Below are positions 21,660 through 30,642 of a DNA stretch of 64,000 bases, piece by piece; the stretch's first letter is position 1, and every line of letters starts with the position of its first letter. The notes beneath the pieces were generated by a model that was given only the letters and a program-made list of their open reading frames with translations, was not told the DNA's origin and ran no database searches. This DNA comes from Agapanthus africanus (lineage: Eukaryota; Streptophyta; Magnoliopsida; Asparagales; Amaryllidaceae). The position numbers and the translations under genes were made by a program. Where the stretch lies: positions 22,733,154-22,797,153 of the forward strand of contig JASDDO010000028.1 in NCBI GenBank assembly GCA_030015575.1. Reading direction: 5' to 3'.

Positions 21660-22590
21660 ACCACCCACCGAGCAAACAATGCTATTTGAGGCGATCCTCA
21701 GCCTTCTCGAGGGATAACAACAACTTCTGAACTGTCCCGAGACTGACGCACCGGGAGTAAAGCAATTCAGGGTTTTACATCCCAAGCAGTTCTCTGGTAA
21801 AGGAAGCCCTCTTGAAGCGGAAGAATGGGCACAAAGCATTGAAGACGATCTGGCAGCAGTTCAAGTGCCAGACAACGCTTGGGTCTGTGTAGCAAAACTA
21901 CAGCTCACGGATAATGCTCGCAACTGGTGGAAGGCGGAAGAAACCGCCTGGTACAGCCGATTGAATGGAAGACCTTTCGCGAGAAGTTCGACGCGAAATA
22001 CTTCCCTGTGACTGCCAGGTTTGCAATGGAGCAGCAGTTTATTCATCTACAACAGGGTTCAATGTGGGACAAATCAGTAGATGAATACGATGCTGAATTC
22101 ACCATGTTAAACCGGTAAGATATGTCACAATAGTTCAATTTTTTTAAATATATCACATACTACACAGCTAACATAATCTTTAAACAGATTCGTGGCACAC
22201 TTGATACCGACGGACGATATCAGAGCCCGTCGCTTTCAACAAGGACTGGACACGGAGATTCAGGCTGCTTTAGCCACAGGAAAATTTTTGACTCATGAGG
22301 ATGCTCTAGAAGCTGCCCGCAGTTACGAGGTAGTGATAAAAGCAAGGGGCAGACCTCAGTCTGCAGGAGTCAAGCGCCCTGCTAACCAGATGGCAGGTGG
22401 AGCCTCGTCCAGACCACCGTTTGTGCCAAGACGTCCTGGAGCACCAATCAGCTGACCCAGCCCAGCCTTTTATAACTACTGCAAGAGAAATGGGCATATG
22501 GCTAGAGATTGCCGACGTGCGAACAACCTTTGCTTGGTCTGCGGCTCATCTGCTCATGGTATTGGGGCTTGTCCTCATAAACAAAACTCA
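21660..22590 (+). pseudogene. Tek-C gag domain and zinc knuckles
   Basis: The capsid-like Retrotrans_gag segment begins around QFRVLHPKQFSGKGSPLEAE (21760) and continues KLQLTDNARNWWKAEE, then after a frameshift EWKTFREKFDAKYF and LQQGSMWDKSVDEYDAEF. Intron 1 falls in the codon for R of LNR-FVAHL. Nucleic-acid-binding knuckles follow: the first ([12 protein letters not shown]) has lost its first Cys, and a TGA stands just before it; the second ([15 protein letters not shown]) is a complete C-x2-C-x4-H-x4-C. Gag would package the element's RNA in particles. Confidence 0.88.
22115..22187 (+). other. Putative intron 1 of Tek-C gag-pol (73 bp)
   Basis: GTAAGATATG...TTTAAACAG, AT-rich with in-frame stops. 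Removing it joins ACCATGTTAAACCG to ATTCGTGGC and restores the LNRFVAHL reading of the gag family. The splice sites are near consensus. Confidence 0.72.
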
Positions 22591-22831
22591 GTTGCTGCAC
22601 CCAGGCCAACAAACAATTATCCACAGCGTCCAGCTATCCAAGCCCCTGCTGCAAGACTTGCACTGCCTGCACCACCCAGAGGACCGCAAGCTGCACCACC
22701 TCCTCGACAGTTCCATCAAGTTCAAAGAAACGTTTCGAGGAATGCTCCTCAGGCCAGGAGGAATGTGCCAAAGCGCCAGGCTTTCATGATATCTGTGGAA
22801 GAAGCTGAGGTCACTGGCCAAGTCATTACTG

Positions 22832-22915
22832 GTAAACTTCCTTCTCAAACTTATCTTTTAGTCTTGTTTACCTACACATTTTCCCTATACCTAAAATATA
22901 TCCCATATACCTTAG
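22832..22915 (+). other. Putative intron 2 of Tek-C gag-pol (84 bp)
   Basis: GTAAACTTCC...ATACCTTAG, 84 bp and without a stop, so unspliced RNA would still read through with 28 extra hydrophobic residues. Splicing joins VITG to [18 protein letters not shown], the normal approach to the protease active site. Confidence 0.68.
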
Positions 22916-23330
22916 GTACAATCCTAGTAGCTTCACTACCTGCACTTACACTGTTTGATACTGGAGCATCCCACTGCTTTATGTCGCAACGGTTTGTCCG
23001 AACCCATGCGATTCCAGTCTCACCGCTTGTATCTAGCTGGAATGTCAGTTCCGAAAATGGCGTTCTAAAGGCAACTATGGGATACAGCTTGTGTCCAGTC
23101 GTCGTCTGCAGTCGAGAGTTTTATGCTGACTTCAAAGTACTGGACATACCGAACTTCGATGTGGTTCTAGGAATGGATTGGCTTGGAACCTTTTATGCTA
23201 CCATCGACTGTCGTCAAAGGAGGGTAGTATTCGAGATTCCAGACCATCCGATTTTCTATTTCAAGAGCGGAGATCGTACTCTGGAGCCAGGTACCTACAA
23301 AGCGAAGCCAAGGGAAGAAGTAGTTGCGGC
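22916..23330 (+). pseudogene. Tek-C protease (retropepsin) domain
   Basis: Aspartic protease of a Ty3 element: [17 protein letters not shown] contains the DTGA active site (GAT ACT GGA at 22957-22965), followed by [18 protein letters not shown]. The domain itself is uninterrupted; only the polyprotein around it is broken. It would cleave Gag-Pol in the particle. Confidence 0.9.
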
Positions 23331-23439
23331 AACTCAAGCGGAAGAAGAATTAAGACCAGAGGTAGTTCGAGAGTTCGACGATATATTTCCTGACGATATA
23401 TCAGGTTTGCCTCCCGATCGAGCTCTTGAATTCAGTATT

Positions 23440-24090
23440 GATTTAGTACCAGGAGCACAACCGGTGATCAAAGCACCGTATAGACTAAGTCCGGAAGGTT
23501 TGAAGGAAGTTCGAACACAGTTGGATGAATTATTGGCGAAAGGATGGATTCGTCCCAGCACTTCAAGTTGGGGAGCACCTGTGCTACTGGTGAAGAAGAA
23601 GGAAGGTTCATACAGAATGTGCATCGATTATAAGGCCTTGAACGAAGTCACTATAAAAAACAAGTATCCACTCCCGCGCATCGATGATTTATTCGATCAG
23701 CTAAGTGGATCTTGTGTTTTCTCTAAATTGGATTTTCGTTCAGGTTATCATCAGGTGAAGGTCAAGGAAGCTGATATTCACAAAACAGCTTTCAGAACTC
23801 TCTATGGACATTACGAATTTCTAGTGATGCCATTTGGAGTGACCAATGCACCAGCAATATTCATGAACCTAATGAACCAAGTTTTCCGGGAGTATTTAGA
23901 CAGGTTTGTTGTCATCTTCATCGACGCCATCCTGGTGTATTCAAAGAATCGGAAAGAGCATGCAGAGTATCTACAAATTGTCTTGGAAACTCTTCGACAA
24001 CATAAGCTTTAGGCCAAGTACAGCAAGTGCGAGTTTTGGCTAAATCAAGTTGGTTTTCTTGGACATATCGTATCAGGAGAAGGAATTTCT
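23440..24090 (+). pseudogene. Tek-C reverse transcriptase, active site altered
   Basis: RT motifs are in order: [55 protein letters not shown] and [20 protein letters not shown]. The catalytic box reads FIDAILVYS at 23917-23943; the family has two adjacent Asp here, so the second metal-binding Asp is Ala (GCC at 23926-23928). Soon after, a Tyr codon is TAG (24010-24012), and the frame continues unchanged into RNase H. Either change alone would stop reverse transcription. Confidence 0.92.
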
Positions 24091-24720
24091 GTGGATCCAG
24101 CCAAAGTTTCAGCAGTTAGCGAATGGCCTACACCAAAGTCAGTGAAGTACATTCGGAGTTTCTTGGGTTTAGCTGGATATTACAGAAGGTTCATTGAAGG
24201 ATTCTCAAAGATAGCAACACCCCTGACCAAGCTCACTCGAAAAGATGAAGAATTTGTGTGGTCAGAAGCATGCGAACAAGCTTTCGTAGAACTGAAGTCA
24301 AGATTGACATCTGCACCTATTCTCGTAATACCGGATCAATCTGGAGGATTCGAAGTGCATTGTGATGCATCCGGTAAGGGATTAGGATGTGTTCTGCATC
24401 AGCATGGTAAGGTTGTGGCTTATGCTTCGAAACAACTGAAGACTCATGAGCGCAATTATCCGATGCATGATCTGGAGTTGGCAGCCGTCATCTTTGCCCT
24501 CATGATTTGGCGCCACTACTTACTTGGTGAACGAGTGAACATCTACACAGATCATAAAAGTCTGAAGTATGTGTTTACTCAGAAGGAGTTGAATATGCGG
24601 CAGAGAAGATGGTTAGAACTCATGGCGGACTTTGACATCAACTTGCAATATCACCCAGGGAAGGTGAATGTAGTACCTGATGCTCTTAGTCGCCAACCTT
24701 TATCGATGAATCTCACCGCT
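24091..24720 (+). pseudogene. Tek-C RNase H domain
   Basis: Continues the RT frame: [20 protein letters not shown], then [39 protein letters not shown] and [20 protein letters not shown]. The catalytic Asp, Glu and Asp positions (CDAS, DLELAA, YTDH) are kept. [11 protein letters not shown] closes the domain. It degrades the RNA strand during cDNA synthesis. Confidence 0.9.
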
Positions 24721-24939
24721 CAGTGGAAGCTTCAGCAATACTTTAATCAGATAGAGATTGAAGTAGTCATGCCAGGTAATGCTTCAAGTTTGATGAATCT
24801 ACAAGTTCAATCAACCATTGTCAATCAGATCAAAGCAGCTCAAGCAAGTGATGCTAAGTTGCAAAGGATCAGAGAACAAGTGGAGAATGGACTCAGAACA
24901 GACTTCATTATCCATGAAGACGGATCTTTGAGATACGGC

Positions 24940-25980
24940 AGCAGATTGTGTGCACCAAAAGGTCCTGTTCGGGAAGAGTTAATGAAAGAAGCTCACAGCT
25001 CTCCCTACTCAGTACATCCTGGAGGTACCAAAATGTACAAAGATCTACGTCAGAATTATTGGTGGCATGGAATGAAGTGTGAAGTAGCCAGAAGCGTCGC
25101 AAAATGTTTGGTGTGTCAGCAAGTAAAGGCTGAACATCAAGGACAGCTGGACTACTTCAACCATTACCAATCCCAGAATGGAAGTGGCAGCACATCACGA
25201 TGGACTTTGTGACTGCTCTTCCTCACAGCACAAAGGGTAACGATGCGATATGGGTCATCGTGGATCGACTCACAAAGTCGGCTCACTTCATTCCATTTCG
25301 AGTTGGCCAATCAACTGAGACACTAGCAAAGAAGTACATGGAGGTAATAATCTAATTAAGATTTAAATACTTCATAACGTACTATCTCTGATACCCATGA
25401 ACTCATACAGGAAATTATGAGACTTCATGGAGTACCGGTCTGCATTGTCTCCGATCGTGACACCAGGTTCCGATCGCAATTTTGGTAGAGTCTGCAAACT
25501 AGCTTGGGAACAAGTCTGAACTTCAGCACGGCTTATCATCCACAAACAGATGGTCAGTCGGAGTGAACTATTCAGATCTTGGAGGATATGCTCAGAACGT
25601 GTATGCTAGACTTCAAAGGATCGTGGGAAGATCACCTGCATCTTGTGGAGTTTGCGTACAATAACAGCTACCAAGCCAGCATAGGAATGACACATTTTGC
25701 AGCATTATATGGGAGGAAGTGTCGATCACCATTAAGTTGGGACGACATCGGAGATAGGGAACTTCTTGGACCAGAGATGATAGTAGCGACCGTTGATATG
25801 GTTCGTACTATCAGGGAAAGAATGCGCATAGCCCAAGATCGACAGAAACACTGGGCTGATGCAAAGAGACGACACTTGGAGTTCCAGCCAGGAGACCATG
25901 TATTCTTGAAGATATCTCCGAACCGCGGAGTGATCCGATTTGGAAGACGGGGTAAATTGAGTCCGAGATATATTGGACCG
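24940..25980 (+). pseudogene. Tek-C integrase with intron and four breaks
   Basis: N-terminal zinc domain [20 protein letters not shown] with [11 protein letters not shown], the HHCC module. One base is missing near 25140; after it the core runs [20 protein letters not shown] with VSDRDTRFRS and DGQSE, so D, D and E of the DDE triad are all visible. Intron 3 (25344-25410) interrupts YME-EIMRLHG. In-frame stops are TAG 25486-25488 and TGA 25564-25566. From 25579 the frame is open through the C-terminal domain to 26157. Confidence 0.9.
25344..25410 (+). other. Putative intron 3 of Tek-C gag-pol (67 bp)
   Basis: GTAATAATCT...AACTCATACAG, AT-rich. Removal joins KKYMEEIMRLHGVPV, the usual uninterrupted integrase core sequence. 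It is close to the minimum size for plant introns. Confidence 0.7.
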
Positions 25981-26322
25981 TTCGACATACTCGAACGAGT
26001 CGGTGAAGTGGCATACCGCTTAGCGCTTCCACCCTCATTGGAAGGAGTGCATAACGTGTTCCACATATCCCAACTCAGAAAGTATGTGAGTGACCCCAGC
26101 CATGCACTTGATCATTCCGAGCTCACTATACAGCCCGACTTGTCTTGTGAGCAATAATCTGTGGAGATCATGGACAGGAAAGTGAAGACACTTCGGAACA
26201 AGGAAGTTAACTTGGTCCAGGTAATGTGGAGGAAAGACACTCCAGGAGAATCCACGTGGGAAAGAGAAGATGAAATACGTGCAAGATATTGTTACCTTTT
26301 TTGTCAACTAGTCCTCAAATAA
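25920..26322 (+). pseudogene. Tek-C integrase C-terminus with chromodomain-like tail
   Basis: GPF motif region LSPRYIGPFDILERVGEVAY, then VFHISQLRKYV. A TAA at 26155-26157 cuts the tail, and the same frame continues SVEIMDRKVKTLRNKEVNLV, then VMWRKDTPGESTWEREDEIR to the natural end at 26322. This matches the modified chromodomain of Tekay/Del elements, which is thought to direct insertion into heterochromatin. Confidence 0.82.
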
Positions 26323-26353
26323 AAGTTGTAAATTTTGAGGACGAAATTTTTGT

Positions 26354-26366
26354 AAGGAGGGTAGAT
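26354..26366 (+). other. Polypurine tract of Tek-C
   Basis: AAGGAGGGTAGAT directly before the 3' LTR, primer for plus-strand DNA synthesis. The preceding GAGGACGAAATTTTTGT is shared with Tek-A, Tek-B and Tek-D. Confidence 0.85.
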
Positions 26367-26715
26367 TGTAACAACTCCAATTTTTGTATACATAAATTTG
26401 ATTTAAATTTGAAGTATACTTGGAGTATTTAATGTTGCTGATATCACTTTAAGTATCTATTTTCCCACAATAATTACAAGAAGGAGCTTGTAGCTCATTG
26501 GTAATACCTTGCACTGCTGAACCAAGCCACCAGAGTTCAAATCCCATGCCCCACATTATTTTTATATTATTTTGTTTTAATTTTTTTGGAAAGTCAGCAG
26601 TCAAACAGCCATAACTCATAAAATTTATACTGAACATAAAAAACTAAATACACCAAAATTCCCCCCATAAGTTTCCCCACCCGACGGTGCCCCGACTCGG
26701 CCGGACAGCCGAGTC

Positions 26716-26742
26716 GTCAACACGGAATTTCTCCGTGTTGAC
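26716..26742. repeat. 27-bp hairpin in Tek-C 3' LTR U3
   Basis: GTCAACACGGA and TCCGTGTTGAC around a short loop, 150 bp before the TATA box. The Tek-C 5' LTR has lost 14 bp covering most of the right arm. Confidence 0.75.
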
Positions 26743-29183
26743 CTGGTCATTCCCCCTGCATACTTTATTTTCTTTGATCGGTTACCAGATTCTCAATAAA
26801 TCACTTTTATTCCAAAATTTAATGATTGTTAATGTTTTTTAATATATTTTTATATTTTTTTTAATTAAAACCCTAACCTTAGCCTAGCCCTATATAAACA
26901 CCCCTACCCTCTACCCTTTCACTCTACATTCCTAAGTCCACTCTCAAAAAAATTCAAGAGAACTCGGTACGTTAGAAAAAGAGCGAAAGGCGAAGCGCTG
27001 CCGAAATCGACGACGAATTCCGGCGATCGTACTAGGACCCTTCACGACGTTTCGACGCACCAACAACCCACTACCTTCCTAGCACTCTCTAGCTTATCCA
27101 AACCCGTAAGTCCCCCTCTTTCTATCTTTCTTTTCTTTTAAGAAAAATACGACTTTTTAAAACCTGACGGAAAACGGAACAAACTGATTTCCGATTCGGT
27201 TTTTCTACAAAATCTCACTTGTCACCAATTCCATAATACCTAAACTTATTCATGATGACTATTAATCACATAACAACTAAATTGGACAAAGTTTCTCACA
27301 TGAAATGATAACTTTTGCAATATCGTATTCTTTTTCACATTAATACCATAATGTTTATTTTTCTTCTTCTAATCAATTCAATCATTCCTAAACACCTTCA
27401 TCTTGACCACTAAACTTGTAAAGATGAATTTGAATAAGTTTTCACACATGAAATGACAACCTTTCCAATTTACCGTATTTTCCCTTTAATACCTTGAAGT
27501 TTCAATTTCACATTTAACCCCTAACCTTAATATACATTTAGAATGGAGCACGAGGTAATGACCTACCTCCACACACACGCAAATACAACCCTAAAACGAT
27601 ATCATCAAAACATAGAATACGATAAAACGAAACTTTCATTAAAATACCATAATCTTAATAAAACCATTCTTAAAGGTTTTAGATTTGTTACACTTTTAAG
27701 TAAATATTTCTTACTAGGAAAATACGATAAGTTGTGGACATCAATCGTTTATCTAAATTGACTTTATGGTGTCTAGGCTAGGCAAGTGAGCTTGGGTAAC
27801 TTTAAAAGGCCCGCCTCACGATTCGTGAGCGGATCCCTCCCTCCTCACTTGTACTTATCTGGCCACAATTGACGGTGAAGAGGCGATTTGAGGCTTTTAA
27901 CGACTTGTCCTTTAGACCATTTAGAAATAGACTAGTTGGCTTAGGAAACCCTAGAATCTAAAATACGGAAAACAACACTTTGCGAATAGATACCTTTTAT
28001 TTTATAAAACCGTTTTCTAAAAGATTAGTGTTTTACAATCTTTGCAAAGCGCCGCTATAACTCATCTTTGGGGAACCCGTTCGGGATCGTGCGGTTTATC
28101 GCGCACCCTCGGGCTAGTAGTGCAAGATTCAGACCTCCGCAAGGAGCATTCGGTCTCGAAAGGTTTAAAATACGACGTCTTAAGAAAATGAGATTTTTGA
28201 AATATAAAATATCTATTAAAATTATTTTTGTATAAACATATGTATATTTATCTTTTAAATACCTATTTTATTATAATATAAATTTTCCACCTTTTTTCTA
28301 AAAATCACAAAAGGATAAAGGTTACACTAAAATACCATGAACTTCAAATAATCAATATTACAGATAAATACCATTATTTATGAAATTAGGATATTTTCAT
28401 TTAGAAATGTCATAACATAAAATCTACAACTCTAAAGACGAAAAATAAATACTTGAGGCGTATTTTGAAAAGTATATAAAAGTATTTTTACATAAAACCC
28501 CTTCAAGTTTTATAAATTACCCTAAGGACCCTAACAATTATAAGACTTCGTTTCACATGGTCTGACTCGGTTTGAGTCTGATTAATCTGACTTGAATATG
28601 ATTCAAGTCAATCCATAATCTACAAGTTTCTAATTCAATATGAACACATGAATCCATGAATACAATTACTAGTTTATACAATTTGGATGAACCGAACCAT
28701 GGATATATTCCTTTACATGATTCCCAGTATTCCCTTTACGTGACTCTATGGTTATAACCATTTCCTGATATCATGGTTTCGGTCAGTCAGTCAATCAATC
28801 ATATAACCAACACAATTTACAAGATAACAATACAAACAAGACATCGCGGGGTTTAAGGGGTAAATTGGTACGGAAGGTGTTAAAGGTGGCACGAGGTGGT
28901 CAGATTTAACACACCTAACCTGAATCCAATTGCTGTTGTACCGTGGCATAAACGGTACCATGTACTATACGTGCCCTTAGTCTCTAGCATATAGAGACTC
29001 CCCTCGTATACACTGGTATCCTTCTGTACCAAGCTACAAACAACAGCGTTGACATAACATTACAACAATAGTTTACACTTTAAAATGTACCTTCTTATCC
29101 TGTTTTTTTACTACTTCCCTCTTACCTTTGGGACTTACCGAGCGATTTGTTCGCTGACGACATTCTGTTTCTCTCTTCTTTGA

Positions 29184-29267
29184 ATGTCGTCAGGTGATTT
29201 GGATCCGGCAGAAGTTGAGCCCTCGCAAGGAGACTTGGAGCAATTTACTGAAGACCCTGCACTGTAG
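29184..29267 (+). CDS. Conserved 27-codon LTR micro-ORF (Tek-C 3' LTR copy)
   Basis: Same as 21066-21149 with one residue changed (K to Q before FTEDPAL). ATG at 29184, TAG at 29265-29267. The complete stem-loop covers the ATG. Confidence 0.5.
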   Translation: MSSGDLDPAEVEPSQGDLEQFTEDPAL

Positions 29268-29532
29268 TTTCATTGTACCCTTTTCTTTTCAGTACTTTTC
29301 ATTTCCTGTTATGCCACTGTTTAGGCATCTTTTTATTTCAGTTGTATTTCCTTTCATGCATTGTACAAAGAATGTTAATAAATAAAAGTTGCTGTTCTTT
29401 TTATTTCTTGTCTCTTGTGTACTTATTTTATATTGCTTAAATACGCTTAGCATATGTACTTCTGAGTATATACGTAGCGGACCTCGTCGCGCCCACTTCG
29501 CCGTACATTGGGAAGAGGGGCGTGACAAAAAT

Positions 29533-29655
29533 TAAAATTGTATTAGGTTAAATTAGGGTTAGGTTCTTTTTTAAAAATAATAATTATAAAAATAAATAAA
29601 TTTCGTAAGTAACGAAAATACGGTTATTGGTGTATAAAATGACTTGGGTATTATA
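29533..29655 (-). repeat. Tek-D 3' LTR, short remaining end beyond Tek-C
   Basis: It matches 34219-34341, the start of the Tek-D 5' LTR, and ends (minus-strand start) at 29655 with TATAATACCC. It shows that Tek-C inserted about 123 bp into this LTR. Confidence 0.87.
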
Positions 29656-29859
29656 TCATACCACCCTTACAAAAATTTCGTCCTCGAAATTTAAAAAGGT
29701 GATAATTCTTCGCAAAGTGTATAAGCATTATTTTTATTGAAAGCAAAAGGTGATAATTCTTATTGATATCTAGACCGCTGCATTCTCGTCAAGCAAGTGG
29801 AATTCTGCGCTGGGCCCGTACTATCCTCGAAGCTCGAACTACGAAATAACCATCACTTC

Positions 29860-30266
29860 GCAGGAGTGGAGAGTGTGGATGAATCTCCTCCTTTTAGTTC
29901 CTTCCTTTTAGGGCAACCATTGACAAGATGTTCGCTGGATCCGCAAATCAGGCACTGCCCTTTGGCGCCGTAACAATCTCTCTAAAAGTGTCCTGGCTTC
30001 TTGCAGTATCCACAACATTGGGTCTTCCGATGCTTCCGTTGCTGGGGAACAAGTAGGCGCTTCATCTTTACCTCTTTTCCCTGTCTAACAGGGATCCCTT
30101 TATTATTGGAGGCTTTCGCTGGTGTCTGAGTCATCTGCCTTCTTAATCCTTTAGCTAACAGGTCGTTCGTTCGCTCATGGGCTTCCTTCAGACTTTGCAG
30201 TAAATTCAAAATCTCGACGGTCTGATTTTAGGGAGTGGAGATTGAAGAAGAGTCGTTGGAAGACAT
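29860..30266 (-). pseudogene. Tek-D gag remnant with two zinc knuckles
   Basis: ATG at 30266 starts MSSNDSSSISTP, then a stop; in the same frame follow VEILNLLQSLKEAHERTNDL and, after a basic stretch, the knuckles CCGYCKKPGHF-(TAG)-RDC and CLICGSSEHLVNGC. Both fit C-x2-C-x4-H-x4-C, like those of Tek-C gag. The capsid domain between the N-terminus and the knuckles is missing, so this is an internal deletion, with two in-frame stops. It may once have been an RNA-binding short gag. Confidence 0.72.
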
Positions 30267-30620
30267 GATCCTGAAACAACAATTTGAGGACGATAAAAGG
30301 CACAGGAATTAGAGTCAAAATACGATATAGAATAAACAACGAAACAATAGTATCGGGTGAGGTGAAACTCAAACGAGTAGAAATCAAATGTAGAATTCCA
30401 AGTCACTCAACAAGGTACAGTATTGTAACCATGCTGCAGTTCATAATTACAATCATGTACTCTACAAAGTCACCCAAAACTCTAACGGATGGAGTCAAAA
30501 TATGGCATGACGAATAATAAAGATTCAAGTCAAAGATAACAGTTCACAATCTGGACCGAAAGAGCGACTTAATTTGTCAGGCTCTAATCGGAAACTGCAA
30601 TCCCAATCATAGCAAAACCT

Positions 30621-30633
30621 GGCTCTGATACCA
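30621..30633 (-). other. Primer binding site of Tek-D (tRNA-iMet type)
   Basis: The minus strand reads TGGTATCAGAGCC, 9 bases after the 5' LTR end at 30643. It matches the 3' end of plant initiator tRNA-Met, as used by most plant Ty3 chromoviruses. Confidence 0.85.
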
Positions 30634-30642
30634 ACAAAACCA

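Larger units (their letters stand above)
21575..26322 (+). pseudogene. Tek-C gag-pol (single frame, three introns, inactivated)
   Basis: Start ATGGATTCC at 21575 (also kept in Tek-B near 8495), natural stop TAA at 26320-26322. One polyprotein frame runs through gag, protease, RT, RNase H, integrase and tail, with GT-AG introns at 22115-22187, 22832-22915 and 25344-25410. Breaks seen: a frame change between 21575 and 21660; TAA 21715-21717; a one-base shift near 21945; TGA 22453-22455; TAG 24010-24012; a one-base loss near 25140; TAG 25486-25488; TGA 25564-25566; TAA 26155-26157. Several are C-to-T type, as expected of methylated DNA. The RT active site is also altered. Confidence 0.9.
18259..29527 (+). 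mobile_element. Tek-C: full-length Tekay/Del-type chromovirus
   Basis: An 11,269-bp Ty3/gypsy element, flanked by AAAAT at 18254-18258 and 29528-29532. LTRs 18259-21409 and 26367-29527, internal region 21410-26366. Domain order gag, protease, RT, RNase H, integrase and a C-terminal modified chromodomain-like region identifies a plant chromovirus of the Tekay/Del group. Its two LTRs are very similar, so insertion is young, yet the coding region has stops, frameshifts and an altered RT active site. That suggests it was mobilised in trans or decayed quickly. Confidence 0.92.
26367..29527 (+). repeat. Tek-C 3' LTR
   Basis: 3161 bp, TGTAACAACTCC...GGGGCGTGACA. It keeps the complete U3 hairpin (26716-26742), TATATAAA (26891-26898), the tRNA-like segment (A box 26491-26503, B box 26535-26545), the stem-loop (arms 29154-29165, 29182-29193) and the micro-ORF. 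Confidence 0.92.
29656..30642 (-). mobile_element. Tek-D internal region
   Basis: 987 bp. On the minus strand: spacer, primer site TGGTATCAGAGCC at 30621-30633, leader, gag remnant, then GAGGACGAAATTTTTGTAAGG and the polypurine stretch next to the 3' LTR (29656-29675). No protease, RT, RNase H or integrase. Confidence 0.85.
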
